Assembly (NCBI GenBank): GCA_004555245.1
Contig: SFIS01000046.1
Coordinates: forward strand, 1 to 25,707
Reading direction: 5' to 3'
DNA length: 25,707 nt
Source of the DNA: Bacteroidales bacterium
GTDB taxonomy: Bacteria > Bacteroidota > Bacteroidia > Bacteroidales > Bacteroidaceae
This document shows, piece by piece, positions 7,418 through 14,681 of this stretch (position 1 is the first letter of the stretch; each line of letters begins with the position of its first letter). The notes below the pieces were generated by a model. It was not told the origin of the DNA, searched no databases, and saw only the letters and a program-made list of their open reading frames with translations. The position numbers and the translations under genes were made by a program.

Positions 7418-9880
7418 ATGAACATATCTTATAAATGGCTAAAGGAATACGTTGATTTCAACCTCACACCCGAAGAGGTGTGTGCTGCCCTGACATCAAC
7501 AGGCCTTGAGGTTGATGCCCTCGAAGAGGTGCAGACAATACGGGGCGGACTGAAAGGGCTGTACGTCGGAAAGGTGCTCACATGCGAGATGCACCCCAAT
7601 TCTGACCATCTCCATGTCACGACAGTCGATCTCGGCAAAGGGGAGCCGCAGCAGATTGTTTGCGGCGCACCGAATGTCGCTGCCGGACAGAAGGTCATCG
7701 TCGCCGACCTCGGCTGTGTCCTCTACGACGGCGACAAGGAGTTCGTCATCAAGAAATCAAAACTGCGCGGCGTCGAATCAAACGGCATGATATGCGCAGA
7801 AGACGAGATAGGCATCGGCACAAGCCACGACGGCATCATCGTGCTGCCGGAAGACGCGCCTGTCGGACAGCCTGCGGCAGAATACTACAACCTCGAGAGC
7901 GACTGGCTCATCGAAGTCGATATCACCGCCAACCGTGCCGACGCACTCTCGCACTACGGTGTGGCACGCGACCTCAACGCATGGCTCGTCAGCAACGGAC
8001 ACCCCTCAACGCTTCACCGTCCCGACTGCTCCGCATTCTCCGTTGACGACAACGCCCTCCCCGTCGATGTGACGATAGAAAACGCCGAGGCCTGCCGACG
8101 CTATGCCTGCGTCTCGCTCACTGGCGTGGAGGTGAAAGAGTCGCCCCAGTGGCTGAAGGACAAGCTCAGCATCATCGGCCTCCGCCCCATCAACAACATC
8201 GTTGACATCACAAACTATATCATGATGGCATACGGCCAGCCGCTCCACTGCTTCGACGCTGACATGGTGACAGGCAACCATATCATCGTGAAAGACAACA
8301 ACGAGGGAAAGAAATTCGTCACCCTCGACGGCGAAGAGCATACGCTCGGCGCACATGACCTCGCCATCTGCAACACCGACGAGCCGATGTGCATCGCCGG
8401 CGTCTTTGGCGGAAAAGGCTCCGGGACATACAGCACCACGAAGAACGTCGTTCTCGAATCCGCCTATTTCCACCCCACATGGATCAGGAAGTCGGCACGC
8501 CGTCACGGACTGTCCACCGACGCCTCCTTCCGCTTCGAGCGCGGCATCGACCCCGAAGGCACAATCTACGCCCTCAAGCAGGCCGCCATACTATGCCGGC
8601 AGCTCGCAGGAGGGAAAATCTCCATGCAGATACGCGACGAGTACCCCTCGCCCGTCCTCCCCGCAAAGGTGGACCTCAGATACGATTATGTCAACAGCCT
8701 TATAGGAAAGAATATCGGACACGAGACAATAAAGGCCATCGTCACATCGCTCGAGATGAACATCGACAGCGAGACACAGGAAGGCCTGCTGCTCACCGTC
8801 CCCGCCTACCGCGTCGATGTCCAGCGGCCGTGTGATGTCGTTGAGGACATCCTGCGCATCTACGGCTACAACAATGTCGAGATTCCCACACAGCTCAAGT
8901 CATCGCTCGTCATCAAGGGCGACGAAGACCGCAAGCACAAGATGGAGAACCTCGTGGCAGAACAGCTCGTCGGAGCCGGCTTCCGCGAGATTCTGTGCAA
9001 CTCACTCACAAAGGGCGCATACTACACCGACCTCGCCGCCTGTCCCGCCGCACAGCTCGTCAATATCATCAACCCCCTCTCGTCAGACCTCAACGTCATG
9101 CGCGGCACACTCCTTTTCGGAGGCCTCGAATCCATCGTGCGCAATGCCAACAGACAGATGCCTAACCTCCGCTTCTTCGAGGTGGGCAACTGCTACGCCT
9201 ACAACGCCGACCGCCACACCGACGACGAACCCATGAGGGCATACAACGAAGAGACATGGCTCGCACTCTGGATGACTGGCAACCGCATCGAAGGCTCATG
9301 GGCACATCCCGACGAGAAGACACAGTTTGCAGAACTCAGGGCACACGTCGCTAACATCTTCACACGCGTCGGACTGCTGCCGCAGATGACCGTCACCGAG
9401 CATTCCGAATCAGACCTCTTCGCAACAGCACTGAAAGTCATGACACGGGGCGGAAAGACAATATGCGAGATGGGCATCGTCAGCCAGAAGATACAGAAGG
9501 CGTTCGGAATACAGACCCCCGTCTTCTACGCACAAATCAACTGGACACAACTCTGCAAGGCAGTGCGCAAGCACAGCGTACACTATCAGGAGGTCAGCAA
9601 GTTCCCCGCAGTCAGCCGTGACCTCTCGCTGCTACTCGACACGAAAGTGGAGTTCGCCGAAATTGAACGCATCGCATACAACACAGAGAAGAAACTCCTC
9701 AAACGCGTCGAGCTCTTCGATGTCTATGAAGGCAAGAACCTGCCCGAAGGAAAGAAATCCTATGCCGTCAACTTCATTCTCCAGGACGACACAAAGACAC
9801 TCAACGACAAGGCCATCGACGCCGTGATGAACAAACTAATTACAAACATAAAAAAACAAGCAGGAGCAGAGCTCCGATAA
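7418..9880 (+). CDS. pheT: Phenylalanine--tRNA ligase beta subunit
   Basis: This is the large subunit of the alpha2-beta2 phenylalanyl-tRNA synthetase, which charges tRNA-Phe in the cytoplasm. At 820 residues it has the normal length for the long bacterial form. Domains in order: an EMAP-type tRNA-binding domain at about 40-155 (V-G-K-V-L-T-C-E-M-H-P-N-S-D-H-L), the B3/B4 editing region at about 210-390 (including R-H-G-L-S-T-D-A-S-F-R-F-E-R-G), the B5 domain at about 400-475, the catalytic-like core, and the anticodon-binding FDX-ACB domain at about 725-818 (F-P-A-V-S-R-D-L-S). The catalytic alpha subunit gene pheS is not adjacent, as is common in Bacteroidetes. yebC starts 4 bases after the stop, so the two are almost certainly co-transcribed. 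Confidence 0.97.
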   Translation: MNISYKWLKEYVDFNLTPEEVCAALTSTGLEVDALEEVQTIRGGLKGLYVGKVLTCEMHPNSDHLHVTTVDLGKGEPQQIVCGAPNVAAGQKVIVADLGCVLYDGDKEFVIKKSKLRGVESNGMICAEDEIGIGTSHDGIIVLPEDAPVGQPAAEYYNLESDWLIEVDITANRADALSHYGVARDLNAWLVSNGHPSTLHRPDCSAFSVDDNALPVDVTIENAEACRRYACVSLTGVEVKESPQWLKDKLSIIGLRPINNIVDITNYIMMAYGQPLHCFDADMVTGNHIIVKDNNEGKKFVTLDGEEHTLGAHDLAICNTDEPMCIAGVFGGKGSGTYSTTKNVVLESAYFHPTWIRKSARRHGLSTDASFRFERGIDPEGTIYALKQAAILCRQLAGGKISMQIRDEYPSPVLPAKVDLRYDYVNSLIGKNIGHETIKAIVTSLEMNIDSETQEGLLLTVPAYRVDVQRPCDVVEDILRIYGYNNVEIPTQLKSSLVIKGDEDRKHKMENLVAEQLVGAGFREILCNSLTKGAYYTDLAACPAAQLVNIINPLSSDLNVMRGTLLFGGLESIVRNANRQMPNLRFFEVGNCYAYNADRHTDDEPMRAYNEETWLALWMTGNRIEGSWAHPDEKTQFAELRAHVANIFTRVGLLPQMTVTEHSESDLFATALKVMTRGGKTICEMGIVSQKIQKAFGIQTPVFYAQINWTQLCKAVRKHSVHYQEVSKFPAVSRDLSLLLDTKVEFAEIERIAYNTEKKLLKRVELFDVYEGKNLPEGKKSYAVNFILQDDTKTLNDKAIDAVMNKLITNIKKQAGAELR

Positions 9881-9884
9881 TCCT

Positions 9885-10616
9885 ATGGGAAGAGCATTCG
9901 AATATCGTAAGGCCACCAAGATGAAACGTTGGGGCCACATGGCTAAAACTTTCACACGTCTCGGCAAACAAATCGCCATCGCCGTAAAGGCCGGCGGACC
10001 CGAGCCGGAGAACAACCCTACACTACGTTCTATCATCGCCGTCTGCAAACGCGAGAACATGCCCAAAGACAACATCGAGCGTGCCATCAAAAACGCTATG
10101 GGCAAAGACCAGAGCGAATACAAGGAAGTGACATACGAGGGATACGGACCGCACGGCATCGCAGTCTTCGTTGATACACTTACGGACAACACCACACGCA
10201 CCGTGGCGGATGTGCGCTCAGTTTTCAACAAGTTCTCAGGCAACCTCGGCACGACAGGCTCACTCAGCTTCCTCTTCGACCACAAGTGCGTCTTCACGTT
10301 CAAGAAAAAGGACGGTGTCGATATGGAAGAACTCATCCTCGAACTCATCGACTACAACGTCGATGACGAGTTTGACGAAGAGTATGACGAAGACAAGGAC
10401 GAGACAACCATCACCATCTACGGCGACCCGAAATCCTACGCTCAGATACAGAAATATCTTGAGGAGCAGGGCTTCGAGAATGTCGGAGGAGAGTTCACCT
10501 ACATCCCCAACGACTTCAAGGAGGTGGACGACGAGCAGCGTGCCGTCATTGAGAAGATGATAGAACGCCTCGAAGAGTTCGACGACGTACAGAACGTCTA
10601 TACCAACATGAAGTAA
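9885..10616 (+). CDS. yebC: YebC/PmpR family protein
   Basis: The 243-residue protein matches the YebC family from end to end. It opens with a Bacteroidetes-style variant (M-G-R-A-F-E-Y-R-K-A-T-K), followed by the family core A-K-T-F-T-R-L-G-K-Q-I, and later has N-M-P-K-D-N-I-E-R-A-I and T-D-N-T-T-R-T. YebC proteins were long annotated as transcriptional regulators; more recent work on family members supports a role in relieving ribosome stalling, including on proline-rich stretches. Its tight coupling to pheT favours a translation role here, but that is inference. A very acidic stretch (residues about 160-173, D-D-E-F-D-E-E-Y-D-E-D-K-D-E) is a notable lineage feature. A terminator follows. 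Confidence 0.93.
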   Translation: MGRAFEYRKATKMKRWGHMAKTFTRLGKQIAIAVKAGGPEPENNPTLRSIIAVCKRENMPKDNIERAIKNAMGKDQSEYKEVTYEGYGPHGIAVFVDTLTDNTTRTVADVRSVFNKFSGNLGTTGSLSFLFDHKCVFTFKKKDGVDMEELILELIDYNVDDEFDEEYDEDKDETTITIYGDPKSYAQIQKYLEEQGFENVGGEFTYIPNDFKEVDDEQRAVIEKMIERLEEFDDVQNVYTNMK

Positions 10617-10655
10617 ACCTCTCTGACAGGGACAACCCCTCCAGACAAACATTAT

Positions 10656-10735
10656 GGGCTGGCGGACTGACAGTGGATATGAGGGCATCACAGACAGAGC
10701 CGCAGACACCACGACAGTCCGCCGGCTCTCTTTTT
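10656..10735 (+). terminator. Terminator after yebC with an unusually long loop
   Basis: The 14-base arms 10656-10669 and 10715-10728 pair fully if two G-U pairs are allowed (core GGCGGACTG with CAGTCCGCC). TCTTTTTC follows. The intervening loop is about 45 bases, longer than usual. Confidence 0.7.
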
Positions 10736-10786
10736 CACGTAACACACAGGAGCTGCCACGCCCCGGCAAAACAACGACACAACAGA

Positions 10787-11041
10787 ATGAAACTCACATA
10801 CACGACACACGGAACCTGCTCGCGTCTCATAAACCTCGAAATCGACGACAACGGAAAAGTGACCAACGTAGAATTTGTAGGCGGATGCGACGGCAATACA
10901 AAAGGCATAGCACAGCTCGTCAAGGGCATGGATGCACAAGAGGCGGCAGACAGACTTGCCGGCATACGCTGCGGATACAAGCCCACCAGCTGCCCCGACC
11001 AGCTCGCACAGGCACTCCGCGAAGCCCTCGCACGCTCGTGA
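10787..11041 (+). CDS. Small TSCPD-domain protein (TIGR03905-like)
   Basis: The 84-residue protein has four cysteines, C11, C34, C62 and C69; the last lies in the family signature T-S-C-P-D (67-71). The TSCPD domain also occurs at the C-terminus of B12-dependent class II ribonucleotide reductases, where its cysteines are thought to bind metal, so metal binding is plausible here. Stand-alone versions like this one are widespread but have no established function. It lies 58 bases past the yebC terminator's T-tract start region and 77 bases before a small lipoprotein gene. No promoter consensus was seen. Length and start (ATG after an A-rich stretch) fit the family. Confidence 0.85.
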   Translation: MKLTYTTHGTCSRLINLEIDDNGKVTNVEFVGGCDGNTKGIAQLVKGMDAQEAADRLAGIRCGYKPTSCPDQLAQALREALARS

Positions 11042-11118
11042 ACGCAAGCCGCAGTGTCGCCTGCTGCACTTCCGCCTGCTGAAAGACAAACACCGACACG
11101 CCATACAACACGCCATAT

Positions 11119-11547
11119 ATGAAAACCCTAAGCACCATCATCCTCGCCGCCCTCCTCCTCTCCCTCTCGTCATGCTACGAGAGCCTTGAAGAAAGGGCGA
11201 GGCGCGAGGCGCGGGAGTTCACCGAGAAATACTGCCCGACCCCTCCGCAGAACAACGTCATCACCGACAGTCTCGTCTTCGACCCCGCCACACGCACACA
11301 GAAATACTATCTCACCTTCACCGGACTGATAGACGATTCCGCCGCCCTCGCCGAACATGCTCCCGACATCCGGGAAGAGCTCCTCGAAGCCGTACGCGGC
11401 AACACGGCGATGAAGGCATACAAAGAGGCGGGCTTCAATTTCGAGTACGTCTGCCGCTCTCAGAAAGACCCCTCCCGCATCCTCCTCCACATCGTCTATC
11501 GCCCCAGGGACTATGCCGCCCCAGAACGCCCCGTAACATCCAATTAG
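11119..11547 (+). CDS. Small hypothetical lipoprotein
   Basis: The 142-residue protein begins with a lipoprotein signal peptide: a short basic start, a hydrophobic run and a lipobox L-S-S-C with the lipidated cysteine at residue 19. The mature part is Arg/Glu-rich at first (E-E-R-A-R-R-E-A-R-E) and then a mixed alpha/beta-looking domain with T-Q-K-Y-Y-L-T-F-T-G and L-L-H-I-V-Y-R-P. I do not recognise the family. Membrane anchoring is supported by the lipobox; function is unknown. The five-copy hairpin repeat array begins 4 bases after its stop, so a transcript continuing past this gene would carry the repeats. Confidence 0.75.
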   Translation: MKTLSTIILAALLLSLSSCYESLEERARREAREFTEKYCPTPPQNNVITDSLVFDPATRTQKYYLTFTGLIDDSAALAEHAPDIREELLEAVRGNTAMKAYKEAGFNFEYVCRSQKDPSRILLHIVYRPRDYAAPERPVTSN

Positions 11548-11550
11548 CCT

Positions 11551-11832
11551 GCCCTCCTTTATCACGCAAGGCAGCCACTGTCCCATGCGGTTTTGCCGCA
11601 TGGCTCCGCCCTCCTTTATCCCGCAGGCAGCCACTGTTCCATGCGGTTTTGCCGCATGGCTCCGCCTCCTTTATCACGCAAGGCAGCCACTGTTCCGTGC
11701 GGTTTTGCCGTATGGCCCCGCCCTCCTTTATCACGCAAGGCAGCCACTGTTCCATGCGGTTTTGCTGCATGGCCCGCCCTCCTTTATCACGCAAGACAGC
11801 CACTGTTCCATGCGGTTTTGCCGCATGGCTAC
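11551..11832 (+). repeat. Five tandem ~56-bp hairpin repeats
   Basis: Copies start at 11551, 11608, 11664, 11720 and 11776 (periods 57, 56, 56, 56) and are nearly identical, differing by a few substitutions and single-base indels. Each has a conserved lead-in (CCTCCTTTATCACGCA, then CAGCCACTGT) and an 8-bp stem, arms CCATGCGG and CCGCATGG, with loop TTTTG. Copy 3 (CCGTGCGG / CCGTATGG) and copy 4 (right arm CTGCATGG) carry substitutions that turn Watson-Crick pairs into G-U pairs in the plus-strand RNA. The array sits between a lipoprotein gene and a flavodoxin/ferredoxin gene, 15 bases before the latter's ATG. No T-tract follows the stems, so they are not ordinary terminators. Confidence 0.92.
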
Positions 11833-11847
11833 CCAAACTCCATCCCG

Positions 11848-12693
11848 ATGATTTTCTATCTCTCCTGCACCGGCAACACATATTGGGCAGCGCAGACACT
11901 TGCCGCCGCCACCAACGAGCGCCTCGTCTCCATACCCGACGCCCTCGCCACCGACGCCACATACCGGCTCCACGACGGCGAGCGCATCGGCTTCTGCCTC
12001 CCCGTCCACGGATGGCGTCTCCAGCCTCTCGTCCGCCGCTTCCTCGACAAGCTCCGCCTCGTCCCCGCAGCGAGAGACACCGCCGTCTCCGGCAGAGAAC
12101 ACCTCCTGCGCACCTACACCTATTTCCTCCTCACGGCAGGCGACAGCTGTGGCGAGTATGCCGAGCAGCTTGAGCGCGCCCTTGCAGACATAGGCCTCGC
12201 CGCCGACACCTGCTGCTCGCTCCTCATGCCAGAATCCTATGTCGGCCTCCCCTTCATGGATGTCGATACCGACCTGCGCGAGGCAGAGAAGAAGATGGAA
12301 GCCCGCACGACACTCATGCGTTTCGCCGACATACTCACCGACCGTCGTGCCGTACGTATGCCCATACACCGCGGAGCCGCACCGCGGTTCTACAGCCGGT
12401 GTCTCGGGACAGCCTTCCATGCCTGGCTCGTCAACGACAAATGGTTCAAGGTTGACGCCGCACTATGCAACGGATGCGGCACATGCGTCAGACACTGTCC
12501 CGTTGGCAACATGAGGATGACTGAAGCACACCCCGGCGCGACACCACACCCCGAATGGCTCCACACAGGCAACTGCCTCACCTGCATGGCGTGCTACCAC
12601 CACTGCCCGCGACATGCCATCGACTTCGGCAGATTCACTAAAGGCAAAGGACAATACTACTTCACACACAACCGCACACACCACGACGACTGA
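11848..12693 (+). CDS. EFR1-like flavodoxin/ferredoxin fusion protein
   Basis: The 281-residue protein joins an N-terminal flavodoxin-like domain, with the FMN phosphate loop S-C-T-G-N-T near residues 6-11, to a C-terminal two-cluster ferredoxin domain. The first [4Fe-4S] motif is C207-x2-C210-x2-C213-x3-C217-P and the second C243-x2-C246-x2-C249-x3-C253-P. Such proteins (EFR1 family) are soluble electron carriers or reductases; the partner is unknown. The frame stays open upstream through all five repeats, but that part encodes only repeat-derived sequence. The ATG at 11848, giving M-I-F-Y-L-S-C-T-G-N-T, fits the flavodoxin start. The ATG follows the repeat tail closely, leaving no room for an ordinary promoter, so expression probably depends on readthrough from upstream. 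Confidence 0.9.
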   Translation: MIFYLSCTGNTYWAAQTLAAATNERLVSIPDALATDATYRLHDGERIGFCLPVHGWRLQPLVRRFLDKLRLVPAARDTAVSGREHLLRTYTYFLLTAGDSCGEYAEQLERALADIGLAADTCCSLLMPESYVGLPFMDVDTDLREAEKKMEARTTLMRFADILTDRRAVRMPIHRGAAPRFYSRCLGTAFHAWLVNDKWFKVDAALCNGCGTCVRHCPVGNMRMTEAHPGATPHPEWLHTGNCLTCMACYHHCPRHAIDFGRFTKGKGQYYFTHNRTHHDD

Positions 12694-12702
12694 CACCTCA
12701 AA

Positions 12703-12740
12703 GCGGGAAAAAAACACCTCCGTTTCGCACTTTTTCTTGT
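12703..12740 (+). terminator. Weak candidate terminator after the flavodoxin/ferredoxin gene
   Basis: GCGGGAAA (12703-12710) can pair with TTTCGC (12723-12728), with two G residues bulged, and a T-rich run follows. The stem is imperfect. Confidence 0.3.
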
Positions 12741-12892
12741 CATTTTCCCACTTTTCCCCGACATGCGCCATATCTTCCGCCCAAAAGTGTAAACAGTACA
12801 TCACACACCGCCGGAAAGATGATTTTTGTCAATAAATTTGGTATTATTACAAATAAAAGATATTAAAATAACAGAAATTTAGTATTTTTTGA

Positions 12893-12900
12893 TAACTTTG
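12893..12900 (+). promoter_or_regulatory. Bacteroidetes -7 box for glycogen synthase
   Basis: TAACTTTG matches TAnnTTTG and is followed by CAGG, with the ATG 21 bases further on. No TTTG -33 box lies at the right distance. The 15-mer GGAAAGATGATTTTT, shared with the putA upstream region, is at 12813-12827. Confidence 0.6.
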
Positions 12901-12921
12901 CAGGCATATATTTTAAAATTA

Positions 12922-14574
12922 ATGGATAATAAAAGACTGTTCCCAGAATTTTTATTTGAGTCAAGCTGGGAGGTATGCAACAAGGTTGGCGGCATTTACA
13001 CCGTTCTTTCTACAAGAGCCAAGACACTGCACGATGTCCTTGGCGACAGACTTGTATTCATAGGTCCCGACTGCTGGGGCGATACAGAATCACCATATTT
13101 TGAGCCGGACAGCTCGCTTCTCGAGAATTGGGAGAAGAAAGCCTGTGCCGAAGGACTGAAGGTAAGGGTGGGCAGATGGCTCGTCCACGGCAATCCCATC
13201 GCCGTGCTCGTCGATTTCAAGCCCTTCTTCGCCGAGAAAGACCGCATCTACGGCGAGATGTGGGAGAAGTTCAGCGTTGATTCCCTGCACGCCTACGGCG
13301 ACTACGACGAGGCGAGCATGTTCTCGTACGCAGCGGCGAAAGTCGTCGAGAACCTCTATTCTTACCTCTGCCTCTCGTCCCACCGCGTCGTCTATCACGC
13401 CAACGAGTGGATGTGCGGCATGGGCATGCTCTACCTGCGCGACCGCCTGCCGAAGATAGCCACCGTCTTCACCACACACGCCACGACAATCGGACGCTCC
13501 ATCGCCGGCAACAACAAGCCCCTCTACGACTATCTGTGGGCATACGACGGCGACATGATGGCTGCCGAACTCAACGTACAGTCAAAACACTCCATAGAGA
13601 AGCAGAGCGCCATCCATGCCGACGCCTTCACCACCGTCTCCGACATCACCGCACGCGAGTGTCTCGAACTCCTCGGCAAGCCGTGCGACGTCGTGCTGCC
13701 CAACGGCTTCGAGAACGATTTCGTGCCGAAGGGAGCGACATTCACACGCAAACGCCGCGAGGTGAGGAAAGAAGTCTTCCGCATCGCCAACTGTATTCTC
13801 GGAGAGACTTTCGGCGACGACACCCTCATCATCGGCACCAGCGGCAGATACGAGTTCCGCAACAAAGGCATCGACGTCTTCATCGAATCCATGAACCGCC
13901 TCCTGCGCGACACACGCCTCAAACGCAAGGTCATCGCACTTGTGGAAGTGCCGGGGTGGGTGGGACCCGCACGCGAAGACCTCAAGGAACGTCTCGCATC
14001 CGGAAAGACATTCGACACGCCCATCGAGTATCCGCTGCTCACACACTGGCTCAACAACATGTCGCACGACCATGTCCTCGACATGCTCAAGCACTACGAT
14101 ATGTGGAACAGGAAAGAGGACAAGGTGAAGCTCATCTTCATCCCCTGCTATCTCACAGGCAACGACGGCATCTTCAACAAAGAGTATTATGACGTCGTCC
14201 TCGGCAACGACCTCTCCATCTATCCCTCCTACTACGAGCCCTGGGGCTACACGCCGCTCGAATCCGTCGCCTTCAAGGTGCCCTGCATCACCACAGACCT
14301 CGCCGGCTTCGGCGTATGGGCAAACACCGTCAAGGGCGCACCGTCAGAAATCGAAGACGGCGTGAAGACCATTCACCGCACAGACTACAACTACTCCGAG
14401 GTGGCAGACACGATAAAGGACACCGTCATACGCTTCGCCTCGTTCTCTGACAGCGAGGTGAAGAAAGCACGTGCCGCAGCAGAGAAAATCTCGAAGAAAG
14501 CCCTCTGGGAGAAATTCATAGAATACTACTACGACGCATACGACATCGCACTCCGGAAGGCTGCCGTGCGATGA
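12922..14574 (+). CDS. Glycogen synthase, GT3 type
   Basis: The enzyme extends alpha-1,4-glucan chains from a nucleotide-glucose donor. Its 550 residues resemble eukaryotic-type (GT3) glycogen synthases, not the bacterial GlgA (GT5) form. Visible features are the N-terminal acceptor/donor loop E-S-S-W-E-V-C-N-K-V-G-G-I-Y, H-A-N-E-W-M-C-G-M-G, T-T-H-A-T-T-I-G-R, and the E-x7-E pair E439/E447 in Y-E-P-W-G-Y-T-P-L-E. The nearby frame extends to a TTG at 12889, but that lies inside the promoter, so ATG 12922 is preferred. The phosphorylase gene starts 107 bases downstream with no strong terminator between, which suggests that synthesis and breakdown of glycogen are co-transcribed. Confidence 0.93.
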   Translation: MDNKRLFPEFLFESSWEVCNKVGGIYTVLSTRAKTLHDVLGDRLVFIGPDCWGDTESPYFEPDSSLLENWEKKACAEGLKVRVGRWLVHGNPIAVLVDFKPFFAEKDRIYGEMWEKFSVDSLHAYGDYDEASMFSYAAAKVVENLYSYLCLSSHRVVYHANEWMCGMGMLYLRDRLPKIATVFTTHATTIGRSIAGNNKPLYDYLWAYDGDMMAAELNVQSKHSIEKQSAIHADAFTTVSDITARECLELLGKPCDVVLPNGFENDFVPKGATFTRKRREVRKEVFRIANCILGETFGDDTLIIGTSGRYEFRNKGIDVFIESMNRLLRDTRLKRKVIALVEVPGWVGPAREDLKERLASGKTFDTPIEYPLLTHWLNNMSHDHVLDMLKHYDMWNRKEDKVKLIFIPCYLTGNDGIFNKEYYDVVLGNDLSIYPSYYEPWGYTPLESVAFKVPCITTDLAGFGVWANTVKGAPSEIEDGVKTIHRTDYNYSEVADTIKDTVIRFASFSDSEVKKARAAAEKISKKALWEKFIEYYYDAYDIALRKAAVR

Positions 14575-14681
14575 GACAAGCCCGGCGACAACCTGCCGCA
14601 CACTACAACGGCAGCGGCGGGCAGAGTGACATGCACCAAAGGCATTGACTCAGAATACTACAAACTTATAATTACGAAAAT

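Noticed and set aside
11551..11832. CRISPR array
   Set aside because: The units are contiguous, near-identical over their whole 56 bases and have no unique spacers; no cas genes are nearby.
11551..11832. Series of Rho-independent terminators
   Set aside because: None of the five stems is followed by a T-tract; each is followed by GGCTCC-type sequence.
11593..11847. 85-codon N-terminal extension of the flavodoxin/ferredoxin frame through the repeats
   Set aside because: It encodes only repeat-derived sequence (P-C-G-F-A-A-W type). The flavodoxin fold begins at ATG 11848, and with repeat periods of 56-57 the phase changes from copy to copy.
12889..12921. Upstream TTG start for glycogen synthase
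   Set aside because: The TTG overlaps the -7 promoter box; ATG 12922 fits the family N-terminus.
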